From assembly GCA_023426435.1 (NCBI GenBank), contig JAFAAS010000023.1, positions 1 through 64,000 of the forward strand: a stretch of 64,000 bases of DNA, read 5' to 3'. The translations under genes were made by a program, and so were the position numbers. Origin of the DNA: Verrucomicrobiota bacterium (GTDB lineage Bacteria > Verrucomicrobiota > Verrucomicrobiia > Opitutales > Opitutaceae). This document shows positions 32,523 to 41,863 of this stretch, one piece after another. Numbering within the stretch: position 1 is the stretch's first letter; every line of letters begins with the position of its first letter. A model generated the notes under the pieces. It had not been told where the DNA came from. It ran no database searches and saw only the letters and a list, made by a program, of their open reading frames with translations.

Positions 32523-34025
32523 TTATTTTCGGGTGCGTTCGGAGATGCCGAAGACGGTGAATTCGGCGACGGCGGGTTCGATGCCCGGTGGATGTCCGAG
32601 GATCACGAGACGCGCGCGGGTCGCGGGCGTTGGCGTGCATTCGCGGTAGTCGATCAGGAAATCGTCGGTGCTGTTGCTGCGATCGACGATCGTGGTCCAC
32701 GTGCCGGGCGCGGTTTCGGCTTCGATGCGATAGCGGAAGGCGCCGGGATTTTTTCCGGACGTCGTGTCGAGGCCGACGTCGCGCCACACGATGCGCGCGG
32801 CGTGGATCGCGGCGCGGGTGGAGAAGTGTGCCGTGAGGGTGGGCTGTTCGTCGTTGGGCGCGGGCAGCCACCACGTGGTCAGGGAATTGTCGGCGGCGAG
32901 GCGCCCGGAGGTGTTGGGCGCGCTCGAGCTGGCGAAGTTGGGTTCGCTCTCGTTGAGCGGCAGCCATGCTTCGGCGGGCGCGGAGCCGGGCAGCGGCTGC
33001 GGCGTGGACGTCGCGCGCGGGACGTGGAGCTCGCCGTTCTCGTCGAGAGTGACGATGTCGAGACCGAGGCGGCGTTCGAAGCCGTGAGCGACGCAGGCGA
33101 AGACGGTGTAGAAAACCCACAGCCGATCGCGCGGACCGCGCACGACGCAGCCATGCGCGGTGCCGGTGACAAGACCCTCCGTGGTGCGGAGAATCGGATT
33201 ACGTTTTTGAGGTTGGAAAGATCCGAGCGGCGAATCGCTGACATACGCGCCCATCGTGTAGGTGCGATACTGGGTGCCGCCGGCGGAGTAGGTGAGGTAG
33301 TAGCGACCGTTTTCCTTGATCATCCAGGCGCCCTCCATCCAGCCGGTGTTCGGATTCTGGTTGGCGCTGCCGACGCGCTCGAAGGCGTAGGTGTCGGGGC
33401 GAAACGGAATGAGTTCCTTCGGTTCGCTGATCACCTTGGTCGGATTTTCGGAGTCGAGTTCGACGCCCCAAATTCCGGAGTTCGGCGTGCAACCCCAGTA
33501 ATAAAACAGCCGACCCTCGTCGGAAAAGAGCATCGGATCGATGTGCGGCGGGAGGCCGTCGCGCTCGGGCATTTCCATTTTTCCGATCGAGACGAACGGC
33601 CCCAGCGGAGTCGGGCCGGCGTAGATGTCGGAGTGCGATGCCATGAGGAGGAATTGTCCGCGGTGTTCGACGATCGTCGGCGCGTAGCCGATGTCGCGGA
33701 CGTTGAGCGGATGATGTTGCCACGTGCGGCCCTCGTCGGCGCTCACCCACGCCATGTCGACGGACGGATAAAGATACCATTTGCCCTCGTGCCAGAGGGC
33801 GGAAGGGTCGGCGAGCTCGCGATACTGTTGAGTGGTTTCGGAGAGCCAAAGACCGGCGGGCTCGTTGGGCTGGCCGGGTGGCACGTCGCGCACCAAGCGG
33901 CCGACGGGATAATTGGGCAACGCGAGCGGATTGATGAGGCGCGAAGGCGATGTCGTCGCGGCGGCGGCGATCGCGGAGAGGCTGCAGAACAAGGCGACGG
34001 CGGGCGCGAGGAAACGCTTGGTCAT
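32523..34025 (-). CDS. Exported GH43-type glycoside hydrolase with a C-terminal beta-sandwich
   Basis: 500 residues with a signal peptide (LAPAVALFCSLSAIAAAA, about 6-23). The five-bladed propeller has the GH43 triad in order: general base Asp73 in LADPSALWHEGKWYLY, modulator Asp163 in HIDPMLFSDEGRLFYYWG, general acid Glu231 in WMEGAWMIKENGRYYL. The last 150 residues (LAADNSLTTWWLP ... TLTAHFSTRAAIHAARIVWRDVG ... YRIEAETAPGTWTTIVDRS) look like an F5/8 type C (CBM32-like) domain. GH43 enzymes remove arabinose, xylose or galactose units from plant and algal polysaccharide. It lies 2.3 kb from the TonB receptor gene, but a MocR regulator separates them. Confidence 0.9.
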   Translation of the reverse strand: MTKRFLAPAVALFCSLSAIAAAATTSPSRLINPLALPNYPVGRLVRDVPPGQPNEPAGLWLSETTQQYRELADPSALWHEGKWYLYPSVDMAWVSADEGRTWQHHPLNVRDIGYAPTIVEHRGQFLLMASHSDIYAGPTPLGPFVSIGKMEMPERDGLPPHIDPMLFSDEGRLFYYWGCTPNSGIWGVELDSENPTKVISEPKELIPFRPDTYAFERVGSANQNPNTGWMEGAWMIKENGRYYLTYSAGGTQYRTYTMGAYVSDSPLGSFQPQKRNPILRTTEGLVTGTAHGCVVRGPRDRLWVFYTVFACVAHGFERRLGLDIVTLDENGELHVPRATSTPQPLPGSAPAEAWLPLNESEPNFASSSAPNTSGRLAADNSLTTWWLPAPNDEQPTLTAHFSTRAAIHAARIVWRDVGLDTTSGKNPGAFRYRIEAETAPGTWTTIVDRSNSTDDFLIDYRECTPTPATRARLVILGHPPGIEPAVAEFTVFGISERTRK

Positions 34026-34097
34026 GGCTCGAAACGAATCGGTCCGCCGCTTTGCGGAGCAAGGTTTTTCGAGCGTGGCGGTGAGAGCGGCCGCTGA

Positions 34098-35594
34098 CTA
34101 GCGACTCATGCGTTTTAGCAAATGCCCGAGCACGCCGATTGCGCGTTCGATGCGCTCGTTCCAGGCGTAACCTGCGTTCAGGCGAATGTAGTTTCGAAAA
34201 CCGTTTTCCGGCGAAAACAGCGGCCCCGGTGCGATGCTGATGCCGGCCTGGCGGGCTTCGTGCGCGAGGGCGAGCGAGTCGATGTTCGGCGGCAACTCGC
34301 ACCACAGCAGAAAGCTTCCGCGCGGTTTGGATAAACCGATTCCGGCGGGAAACGTTTCCGCGACGGCGAGCCGCATGCGCTCGACCTGATGGCGGTAGGC
34401 TTGTCGCACGGAGCGCAGGTAGCGTTCGTAGCCGCCGTTGCGCAGGAACTCCGCGATAGCGAGCGTGGGCAATGTCGGGCAGCCGAGCGTGGTGACATGT
34501 TTCAAGGCCACGATGCGCGAATGCCAGCGACCGCCGGCGATGTAGCCGACGCGATAGCCGGGAGCGAGCACCTTGGAAAACGAACCGCACAGGATCACGC
34601 GTTCGTCTGTATCGAAAGATTTGAGACATGGCGGCCGCACGCCGTCGTGTTGCAGATCGCCGTAGGCGTCGTCTTCGATCAGTGGAATGTCGCGGTCGGC
34701 GAGCAAGGCGACGAGCTCGCGTTTCCGTTCGTCGGGCATGAGGAAGCCGACGGGATTCTGGAAATTTGGATTGGAGACGCAGGCCGAGACGCGCGTGCGT
34801 CGCAGGGCGGTGCGGAGGTGATCGAGGTCGAGGCCCGTGACGCTATCGACTGGAATGGGCAATGCTTTCAAACGCATCTCGCGCAACATTCGCGCGAGTC
34901 CGAAATACGTGGGCGATTCGACGGCCACGGTGTCGCCGGGCGAGCACGTGGCGCGCAATGCCAGCGAGAGCGCCTCGGTGCCGCCGATGGTGATCAGCAC
35001 GTCGTCGGCCTTGAGCGCGCCGCCCCAAGTGAGCGAGCGGCGCGCGATTTCGCGTCGCAGGTTCTCGGAGCCGGGCGGCATGTCGTAGGTGTTTCCCGCG
35101 GAACGAGAGGTGCGCGCGATCGAGGCCATGGTGCGCGCGAGTTTGGCGCCGGGCAGCAGTGCGCCGCCGGGCACGGCGCCGCCGAGTGGAACGAGATTGG
35201 ACGCGCCGAAATCTGCGAGCAGCGATGCGAACGGGTCGGTGTGGGAGAAATCGGTGATCTTGAATTTTCCGGAAGGGCCACGGGGCGGCGGGAGTTCCGC
35301 GCGGTGAACGCGCACGAAGAAACCGGACTTGGGCCGGGCTTCCACGAGCCCGCGCGTCTCGAGGGTGGCGTAGGCTTGCAGCGCGGTCGGCACGCTCACG
35401 CGTTGTTGCGCGCTGAGCTGGCGAACGGACGGCATGCGATCGCCCGGGCGCAGCGCGCGTTGCTGGATCATGCGTTCGAGCAGCGACGCGAGTTGGAGGT
35501 AGATCGGATCGCTTCCCTCCTGCGTGGCGAAGCGCGTCCGCCGGCGCGACAGGTTCGAACGGGCGGTCGAGGCGAAATGCGTCTGTTCCAACAT
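34098..35594 (-). CDS. MocR-type GntR/aminotransferase regulator
   Basis: 498 residues. A winged helix-turn-helix of the GntR type (IYLQLASLLERMIQQRALRPGDRMPSVRQLS ... VSVPTALQAYATLETRGLVEARPKSGFFV, about 31-95) is fused to a fold type I aminotransferase domain (about 130-490) with PLP lysine Lys341 in GSFSKVLAPGYRVGY, NPNFQNPVG (about 275) and EDDAYGDL (about 307). MocR proteins sense PLP-linked ligands and often act on the gene next door; here the divergent neighbour is the DUF2917 gene at 35747. ATG 35594 gives the normal N-terminus; the longer frame runs through the divergent promoter. An inverted repeat between the genes is a likely operator. Confidence 0.92.
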   Translation of the reverse strand: MLEQTHFASTARSNLSRRRTRFATQEGSDPIYLQLASLLERMIQQRALRPGDRMPSVRQLSAQQRVSVPTALQAYATLETRGLVEARPKSGFFVRVHRAELPPPRGPSGKFKITDFSHTDPFASLLADFGASNLVPLGGAVPGGALLPGAKLARTMASIARTSRSAGNTYDMPPGSENLRREIARRSLTWGGALKADDVLITIGGTEALSLALRATCSPGDTVAVESPTYFGLARMLREMRLKALPIPVDSVTGLDLDHLRTALRRTRVSACVSNPNFQNPVGFLMPDERKRELVALLADRDIPLIEDDAYGDLQHDGVRPPCLKSFDTDERVILCGSFSKVLAPGYRVGYIAGGRWHSRIVALKHVTTLGCPTLPTLAIAEFLRNGGYERYLRSVRQAYRHQVERMRLAVAETFPAGIGLSKPRGSFLLWCELPPNIDSLALAHEARQAGISIAPGPLFSPENGFRNYIRLNAGYAWNERIERAIGVLGHLLKRMSR

Positions 35595-35632
35595 GACCGG
35601 CGAGGATAGCGCTGGCGCGCGGACCTGCACAG

Positions 35633-35687
35633 TTACAGACGGCGGCAAATCGGACTTATACAGTTGGATCGGGGCGGATCTGTGTAA
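35633..35687. promoter_or_regulatory. Inverted repeat, likely MocR operator
   Basis: TTATACAG (35656-35663) and CTGTGTAA (35680-35687) form an inverted repeat with one mismatch and 16 bases between. A third half-site-like TTACAG is at 35633-35638. All lie in the 153-base gap between the divergent MocR gene and the DUF2917 gene. MocR operators are often widely spaced half-sites of this kind; the assignment is inference. Confidence 0.35.
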
Positions 35688-35746
35688 CCCGCCAATTCGC
35701 GCACCTGTCGCTGCCGGAAACAATGAGGTGGCGCTAAGATGGAGCG

Positions 35747-36208
35747 ATGCAACTCACGTCGGACTTCAGGGCGAACTCGCCGCGCGCGGCGACAACGAGA
35801 ACCTCGCAAGGAGACGACACGCATCGCTTGCGCGGCGCTCGGTCGAAGGTGGACGCGAAGAGCGGGCGGATGCGTGCGTGGCTGATGCGGCGGGTCGAAA
35901 GCGTTCGCGGAGCCTGGAGGACGTTTGAACGATTTCTTTCCGATTACTACCGCGCTTGCGGAGTGGTTGCGACGACGGCGGCGACGGCGCCGGTGCGCTC
36001 TGTTTATCTCCGCACGGGCGAACTCCTCACGCTCGAGGAATCGCAAGGATGGAAAACGGTGGAAGTCGTGAGCGGCGAAATGTGGCTTACGCAGACGCCG
36101 GCGACGAACGACTTGCTGCTCGGCCCGACCTCACGGTTTGAAGTGGGCGGCGCGTTTCCGGTGGTGATTGAAGCTTTAGGCCGCGCGGAGATCGTGCTGC
36201 GCGGCTAA
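35747..36208 (+). CDS. DUF2917-domain protein
   Basis: 153 residues. The C-terminal 80 residues (VRSVYLRTGELLTLEESQGWKTVEVVSGEMWLTQTPATNDLLLGPTSRFEVGG ... VVIEALGRAEIVL) are a small cupin-like beta barrel matching DUF2917, whose members are uncharacterised and often lie near GntR- or MocR-type regulators. The N-terminal half is basic (RRVESVRGAWRTFERFL). No signal peptide. ATG 35747 has GGAG six bases upstream. It is divergent from the MocR gene, which makes it the probable target of that regulator. Confidence 0.75.
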   Translation: MQLTSDFRANSPRAATTRTSQGDDTHRLRGARSKVDAKSGRMRAWLMRRVESVRGAWRTFERFLSDYYRACGVVATTAATAPVRSVYLRTGELLTLEESQGWKTVEVVSGEMWLTQTPATNDLLLGPTSRFEVGGAFPVVIEALGRAEIVLRG

Positions 36209-36238
36209 AGCGATTTCGTTGGATCTGTTGCCATCTTG

Positions 36239-36316
36239 GTGAACCACAGAGACACAAAGGACAGAGAGAAATTCCGTGGTCTTCCTCTGTGTTATCGGTG
36301 TCTCCGTGGTTCAAAC
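36239..36316. repeat. Diverged core of the 160-bp palindromic element, copy 4
   Basis: Only the hairpin core is kept: GTGAACCACAGAGACACAAAG ends on the left and TCGGTGTCTCCGTGGTTCA on the right. The constant outer ends of the three full copies (AGAGCGTTTTCAG and CTATAG) are absent. It lies between the DUF2917 gene and the end of the TonB receptor gene. Confidence 0.6.
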
Positions 36317-36347
36317 CTCAGGCGAGGCGTTCGATGGCTGATCTCGT

Positions 36348-39300
36348 TTAGAACGAGAACGTGTTGGTGACCTGCCAGGACATGCCTTCGGTGATGCGTT
36401 GCGCGGCGATGACGCCGTCGGGATTGACGGAGATGGGCGTGAGTCCGATCGATTCGCCGACGTTGCGCAGGTTCAGCTGAATGCGCCAGCGGATGTCTGG
36501 CGTGAGATCGCGCTGATAACCGATCCACAGATCGATGTGGTCTTCGGTTTCGCCGTAGATCGGCTTCTGCACGTCGAGGCCGCTGGCGTCGCTCTTCAGG
36601 CCGTAGCCGAGGATTTGTTTGTCTTCCCAGCGGTATGCGCCGCCGACGTTGAAGCCGCGGAACGCGCCTTCGTTGAAGGTGTAGTTGGTGATGGCGCTGA
36701 AACGCCACGGACGCATTTCGGGGACTTGGAAGCCGATCGATTCGCGCTGAAACTCGACCGCGGACATGATGTTGTCCGAGTAGTAACGGCGGAGGGTGTT
36801 GTCGCCGCCCCACCACAGGCGAATGTCGCCGGCGGGGCCCTGGAGCCGCGACCACTGCTTCTCGATATAATCGAGCATGGGTTGGCCGAGGTTCTCGCGG
36901 TAGGCGTTGGTTTTCGCGGCGTTGACCTGGAGATTCCAGTTCGGAGTGGGCGTCCAGTTCACCTCGATTTCGTAGCCCTCGGACGTGTTGTCGATCGTGC
37001 CGTTGGGGCTGATGCCGTTGATCTGGCCGTTGTTTTGCGAGGAGAAGCCGGTGGTGTAGGTGCCGACGTTGAAGCCGCTCGCGCGGGCGGCGTCGACGAG
37101 CGGCTGGATGTTGCCGCTCGACTTGTAGCTCGCGTAGGCGGACTTCAGCGCATCGACGTTGGCGTTGATCGCGTAGTTCGCGAAGAACTGTTCGTCGATC
37201 CCTGCGAACCATGCGTCGATGGCAGCGGTCTGGGCGATGGTGCTCGGGTGGTTCTTGAAGGCGTCGGTGGTGGGTGCGTAGTCGGGATTGCCGCCGTCGC
37301 CGGTGGCGTCGATGCCGGCCCAATTCCAGTGCCAGGACTGATTGGGATCGAGGCCTTCGCGACCGAAGAGATACATGAGCGCGTTGGCGGTGCCCCAGGC
37401 TTCGAGCTGGTAGAGGTAGTATTGATTCGAGCCGAGGATCGACGAGCCGCCGGGCAGGTTGGCGTTCTTCACCTTGGTTTCGTATTTGCCGACCTTGATG
37501 GAGAGCTTGTCGTCGAGGAGGCTCACCACGATGCCGTAGTCCTTGCTCTCGGCGGACGGATTGTCGAGCGGTTCGCCGTCGTAGTTGTAGCGCGCTTCGA
37601 CGCGATTGTTTTCGCCGTGGTTATAGTAGGCGCTGAGGCCGGAGATGAACGGGGCGTTTTCCAGCCAGGATCGCGGCATGTGGGCGACGATGCCCCACGA
37701 CGTGGTGCGGCCGGTGTTTTCGAGCACCTGCTCGGTCTTGCCGACCTTGGTCGCGGAAATGCCGGTGGCGTCTTTCGCGCCCGTGGCGGTGTAGGTGCGC
37801 AACGTGTCTTCGCGCCAGCCCACGGTGGGCACGATGTTTCCGCCGAACAGGCGGCCCTGCCAGACGAGGCCGCGGGAATCGACGATCTGGTCGGTCACGC
37901 CGTAATTGGTGACGAGTTGCGCGAGATCGCCGGCGTCGGCGTTGAGGATGTCGACGGAGGCGTTGGTGCGGCCGGTGTAGTTGAACGGATTGTCGGCCTG
38001 GACGCCCACGCCACCGAGGAAGTTCACCCAACGCGCGCCCGGATCGACGTAGCCAGCGGCGGCCGGATCGCGCGACGGCAGCCATTCGGTTTTGAAGTAG
38101 TCGACCGAGTAAGTGCCGGAAGGATTGTAGTAGGTTTGGATGGGCCCGAGGTTGAGTCCGCTGGCGCTCGTGCGATCCCAGAGCGGTTCGCTGAGGTAGA
38201 TGATCGGCGTGATGCCGCGGGTGGCGCCGGTGAGGTTGGTGTCGGCGCCGGAAACGGAGAGGCCGAGGGCCCAGTCGTAAGGTGTCGCGCTTGGCGCCCA
38301 CTGGGTTTTTTCCTCGTGGCGTTCTTCGCGTGAGGCGAGGCCCGTGATCAAGTGGGTGCCGAGGATGCGGGCGAGCAGCGAGTCGCGACGGAGAAAATCG
38401 TGGGCGCGAATTTCGCCGAAGGCGGTCAGGCGGAAGTTTTCGCGTTCGCGATCGGTGCGGTCGTTATTGCTGAAGCTGCCGGCGGTGAAAGCGGCGCCGG
38501 CGTTGGGATTCACGTAAGGTTGCGACGCGGACGGCGTGAATCCGAGTGCCTGATACGTGCTCGTGTCGAGCAGGCCGTTGTCGGGATCGACGTCGCCGGT
38601 GTCGGTGGTGCGCTGATACTGGGTGAGCTGGTTTTGGAGATTCTTGTTGATGTCGATGGAGATATACGGGCGGCTCCACGTCGCGCCGGTGCGCCATTCG
38701 GAATAGCTCTGTTTGTCGTAAACGAACTCCACGCCGATGCGATTATCGAGGAACGTCTGGGCGATGGAGAGGTTGGCGGCGTCCCATTTTTGATGCTCCC
38801 GTTTGTTGTCGCCGTCGATCAGGTGATTATAGAAATCGAAGATCGTGGGATCGGTGAGGGATTGATCTTTGTAGTAGCCGCGGGTGGCGAGCGGGTAGCG
38901 GGAAGGCACGCCCTCGACCTCGTCGATCTTGTCGATGGAGAGAGCGTAGGCGTTCAAGCCGCCGACGCGCATGGGCGAGCCGTAGGGGATGTCGATGGCG
39001 TTATCGATGCCGCCGGAGGAATCCAACGCGCCCGGGTGTTCGCGCGGGGCCTGGCGGGAAACGAAGAACGGCCGCGAGTCGCCGTTTTTGAACCAGAAGC
39101 CGATGCCGCCGTTGTTGAGCGCGCCGCCGTCGATCGCGCTGACGCCGGGCTGATAAGGCAGCGGGTTGCGCACGGTGTCGGCGACGCTCGCGAGGGAGCC
39201 GCGTCCGGGATCGCCGCCGCCGGCCTGACTCCAAAGGAACATGTCGTAAACGCGTTTGCCGAAACCGATTTTGTTGGCGACGCCGTCGCCGGCGGCGTCT

Positions 39301-40202
39301 TCGAACCAGAGCGAAATGCCGTCCTCGGGCGGGAGCATGCGGGGACGGTTCGCTTTGATGCGGGCGTTTTCGTAGTTGGCGCGGATGGTCAGCCGGCCGG
39401 CCCAGCTGTCGGGCAGCACCTGCGGTTGAAACGTCGCGGTGACGTAGCCCCGGCGGTCGTCGTTGAACGCGGGTTCCTGACGGAACTTCTGATCGTTGGC
39501 GAGGCCGGCGGCGCGGATGGCGAGGACGTCCTTGACCAATTCGAGGTTGTAGTCGGCGACCCAGCGCAAGGAGCCATACTTGCTCACCTGGTTTTCGACC
39601 CGGCCGGAATTGCCGTCGAAGCGCGCCGCGATGGTATTGGCATTAATGATACCGGCGGGGCTGCCGACGCCGAAGAGGATCGAGTTGGGGCCGCGTTGGA
39701 TTTCGACGCGGTCGGTGTTGTAGCTGTCCCACGGGATGTCCGTGAGCATGAAGTTGCGGGTGTTGTCGGCTGTATCCAAACCGCGGACACGCGTGTTGTT
39801 GCTCGGCGACAGCAGGGCGCCGCGATCGCTGACGCCTTGCGCGTTGCCGAAGCCGCCCCAGTTGCCGAAGAGCCCGCCGACTTCGGTGCTGGTGGTGTAG
39901 GTGAGCAGGTCGAGGTTGTTGTTGGATCCGGTGTCGCGCAGGAACTGCGACGTCACGACGCTGAGCGGCGAGGCGATGTCGCGCAGGTCGGTTTTGACGC
40001 GGGAGCCGGCGAGCGTGGAGGTGGCGCGATAGCTGCCGGTGTCTTCGGTGGATTCGACGACGAACGGGGAGAGGACGACGACATCCTCGCCTTCGTTCGG
40101 CGGTGGGGTGGGTGAGGCGGCTTGAGCGAGGGAACGACTGGACAGAAGTGCCAGCGTCACCAGCGACGCGAGCACGAGCCTAGGGGTGTTAGCAGTGTTC
40201 AT
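36348..40202 (-). CDS. TonB-dependent outer-membrane receptor
   Basis: 1284 residues. Signal peptide (LVLASLVTLALLSSRSLAQA, about 9-28), then GEDVVVLSPFVV (about 38-49), the TonB-box-like start seen in Opitutaceae receptors, then the plug domain (GSRVKTDLRDIASPLSVVTSQFLRDTG, VRGLDTADNTRNFMLTDIPWDSYNTDRVEIQRGPNSILFG) and a very large 22-strand barrel ending SWQVTNTFSF, with the aromatic C-terminus needed for BAM-mediated insertion. The barrel is several hundred residues longer than siderophore receptors, fitting carbohydrate or peptide uptake. No SusD partner, sigma factor or ExbBD is adjacent. It has a 460-base leader on the - strand, which may carry regulatory RNA structure. Confidence 0.93.
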   Translation of the reverse strand: MNTANTPRLVLASLVTLALLSSRSLAQAASPTPPPNEGEDVVVLSPFVVESTEDTGSYRATSTLAGSRVKTDLRDIASPLSVVTSQFLRDTGSNNNLDLLTYTTSTEVGGLFGNWGGFGNAQGVSDRGALLSPSNNTRVRGLDTADNTRNFMLTDIPWDSYNTDRVEIQRGPNSILFGVGSPAGIINANTIAARFDGNSGRVENQVSKYGSLRWVADYNLELVKDVLAIRAAGLANDQKFRQEPAFNDDRRGYVTATFQPQVLPDSWAGRLTIRANYENARIKANRPRMLPPEDGISLWFEDAAGDGVANKIGFGKRVYDMFLWSQAGGGDPGRGSLASVADTVRNPLPYQPGVSAIDGGALNNGGIGFWFKNGDSRPFFVSRQAPREHPGALDSSGGIDNAIDIPYGSPMRVGGLNAYALSIDKIDEVEGVPSRYPLATRGYYKDQSLTDPTIFDFYNHLIDGDNKREHQKWDAANLSIAQTFLDNRIGVEFVYDKQSYSEWRTGATWSRPYISIDINKNLQNQLTQYQRTTDTGDVDPDNGLLDTSTYQALGFTPSASQPYVNPNAGAAFTAGSFSNNDRTDRERENFRLTAFGEIRAHDFLRRDSLLARILGTHLITGLASREERHEEKTQWAPSATPYDWALGLSVSGADTNLTGATRGITPIIYLSEPLWDRTSASGLNLGPIQTYYNPSGTYSVDYFKTEWLPSRDPAAAGYVDPGARWVNFLGGVGVQADNPFNYTGRTNASVDILNADAGDLAQLVTNYGVTDQIVDSRGLVWQGRLFGGNIVPTVGWREDTLRTYTATGAKDATGISATKVGKTEQVLENTGRTTSWGIVAHMPRSWLENAPFISGLSAYYNHGENNRVEARYNYDGEPLDNPSAESKDYGIVVSLLDDKLSIKVGKYETKVKNANLPGGSSILGSNQYYLYQLEAWGTANALMYLFGREGLDPNQSWHWNWAGIDATGDGGNPDYAPTTDAFKNHPSTIAQTAAIDAWFAGIDEQFFANYAINANVDALKSAYASYKSSGNIQPLVDAARASGFNVGTYTTGFSSQNNGQINGISPNGTIDNTSEGYEIEVNWTPTPNWNLQVNAAKTNAYRENLGQPMLDYIEKQWSRLQGPAGDIRLWWGGDNTLRRYYSDNIMSAVEFQRESIGFQVPEMRPWRFSAITNYTFNEGAFRGFNVGGAYRWEDKQILGYGLKSDASGLDVQKPIYGETEDHIDLWIGYQRDLTPDIRWRIQLNLRNVGESIGLTPISVNPDGVIAAQRITEGMSWQVTNTFSF

Positions 40203-40664
40203 GGTTTACTTTTTTTGGGTCAACGCGTGCGCCGGGGAAGGTGCACGAGAAAGCGAAGTGACGCTCCGGGTGAAACGCGTGGGGCGGACGCGGATGCGTT
40301 TCGGGGTGTCCGAAGAACAAGACTGAAAGCGAAGCCGGTGTCCGGGAATGCGCCGATGAGCACCAGATCGGATGAAGCAGAGCGGTGCAGCTTCATGAGG
40401 GGGTAGTTGGGGTAGGGGTTGTCGTAAGACAACGCGTGCTGACGCTGGTATCCGTGTCGTTTCATGAAGAAACGCGCAAATCCTTTCGGACACTCCGAAT
40501 CCCTAAGCCGGGCTCATGCGGTTGACCGGGTCCGCCTCCAACGGCATGCGTCCCGCGAAGCCGATACCTGAGGGCAACCATCGAGGGGTTGGCGAAGGAG
40601 ACTGCGGGAAATATTCGGCGGTGGCGTTGTAACTCCGGAGGTCGCGCCCGGTTACCTTGCACGC
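40203..40664. promoter_or_regulatory. Long shared leader region between the TonB receptor and the hydrolase genes
   Basis: 462 bases without a credible gene between two divergent starts. It contains a 7-bp hairpin (ATGAAGC 40372-40378 / GCTTCAT 40390-40396) and a CG-poor stretch around 40390-40450, with GTTGTCGTAAGACAAC at about 40418-40433, itself a near-perfect inverted repeat (GTTGTC / GACAAC). These could be binding sites or leader stems for the TonB receptor gene. I recognise no riboswitch class. Confidence 0.3.
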
Positions 40665-41732
40665 ATGTCGAAATTTATGATGTCGATGCATTCATGCTGC
40701 GCGGTCGGCCGCGCCTGCCTGGTCGCTGCGGTCGTGGTTGGGCACGCGTTGGCCGGGCCGGCGACAGTGGGTGTGACGTCGCGCGAGTTTGAAGATCCTG
40801 GACGAACGAACTGGGCTGGCACGGGAGCGCGGCCGGTGCGCGTGACGGTTTGGTATCCGGGGGTCGCGAACCATGCGCGCGAACTCATGGAATGCCATGG
40901 CGAACCCGTGGCGGTGTGGCGCGATGCGGAGCTGGAGCACGGAGGGGAGCCGAGGCCGTTGATCCTGATTTCGCACGGCTCGGGAGGCCGGGCGGCGGAT
41001 ATGATTTGGCTCGGGTGTTTCCTCGCGGAGCGCGGCTACATTGCGGCGGCGGTCGATCACAATGGGACGGAAGCGGAGGAGTTGAACCGCGCACGGCCGA
41101 CGCTGACGGATTTTTTCGGGTGGGAACGCGCGGGCGATCTCTCCCTGGCGCTGACCCGGCTCCTGGATGACTCCCAATTTTCGGCGGCGGTTGCGCCTCA
41201 TCGCGTCGCGGCGACGGGGTTTTCGTTGGGCGGAACCACGGCGCTGTGGTTGGCGGGGGCGCGTTTGGATCTCGATGCGCTCCGACAGCACTCGCCTCCG
41301 CCTCCGGCGGCGCTGGCGGAAGCGATTGCGGAGCGAGTGGGATTTGGCGAAACGAATCCGCGCGGACAAGAGGCGGTGAAGCGCGCGCATCGCTCGTATC
41401 GCGATGACCGGATTCAGGCGGTGTTCGCGCTCGCGCCGCCGATGGGAGCCGGATTTCCCGCGGAGGGACTTCGGAGCGTGGCGGTGCCGGTGTGCATCGT
41501 GGTCGGAGAGGAAGATCTCATCGCGCCGCCGGAGCCGAATGCACGGCACTTTGCTAAACACATCCCCGGCGCAAGGCTGGTGGAAGTGGCCGGTGAGCGA
41601 GGTCACTATATAAAACCAATCCCGCTGGAACAGCGACGTAAGGAAATGCGCCAGGTGGCTGAATTGGCGTTCGAGTTTTTCGAACAGACGTGGACGACGA
41701 AGCGGTCAGATGGGTTCGCGCCGCAGGAATAG
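40665..41732 (+). CDS. Exported alpha/beta hydrolase (dienelactone hydrolase/PAF acetylhydrolase-like)
   Basis: 355 residues. A signal peptide (VGRACLVAAVVVGHALAG, about 14-31) precedes the alpha/beta hydrolase fold: VRVTVWYPG, LILISHGSGGRAADMIWLGCFLAERGYIAAAVDHNG (oxyanion-hole HGSGG about 104-108), nucleophile Ser187 in ATGFSLGGTTALWL, acid residue probably in VVGEEDLIAPP, and His in GERGHYIKP. The arrangement matches predicted dienelactone hydrolase and platelet-activating-factor acetylhydrolase-like proteins, which cleave esters of short chains. Exported location suggests substrates in the periplasm. It is divergent from the TonB receptor gene. ATG 40677 and 40680 are alternative starts. 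Confidence 0.88.
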   Translation: MSKFMMSMHSCCAVGRACLVAAVVVGHALAGPATVGVTSREFEDPGRTNWAGTGARPVRVTVWYPGVANHARELMECHGEPVAVWRDAELEHGGEPRPLILISHGSGGRAADMIWLGCFLAERGYIAAAVDHNGTEAEELNRARPTLTDFFGWERAGDLSLALTRLLDDSQFSAAVAPHRVAATGFSLGGTTALWLAGARLDLDALRQHSPPPPAALAEAIAERVGFGETNPRGQEAVKRAHRSYRDDRIQAVFALAPPMGAGFPAEGLRSVAVPVCIVVGEEDLIAPPEPNARHFAKHIPGARLVEVAGERGHYIKPIPLEQRRKEMRQVAELAFEFFEQTWTTKRSDGFAPQE

Positions 41733-41863
41733 AGATTGATATGAGGGAAATATCGCCGGCTCAGCTCGTTCGTGTCGGCGGGCTATCCGGAGATTGCCAA
41801 CGCGGGGCGGCATGACCAGACCTGCGCCGTCCGGCCTGCGACACCGTTAACGAAGGATGAATC

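Noticed and set aside
29983..33120. A 1045-codon open frame on the - strand
   Set aside because: It lies antisense to the TPR and lipase genes and is composed mainly of Arg, His and Pro, as expected for a shadow frame in G+C-rich DNA. The + strand genes have recognised domains.
36399..38333. A 644-codon open frame antisense to the TonB receptor
   Set aside because: The receptor frame has a signal peptide, plug and C-terminal aromatic end; the antisense frame is rich in Gly, Val, Asp and Ala with no domain I recognise.
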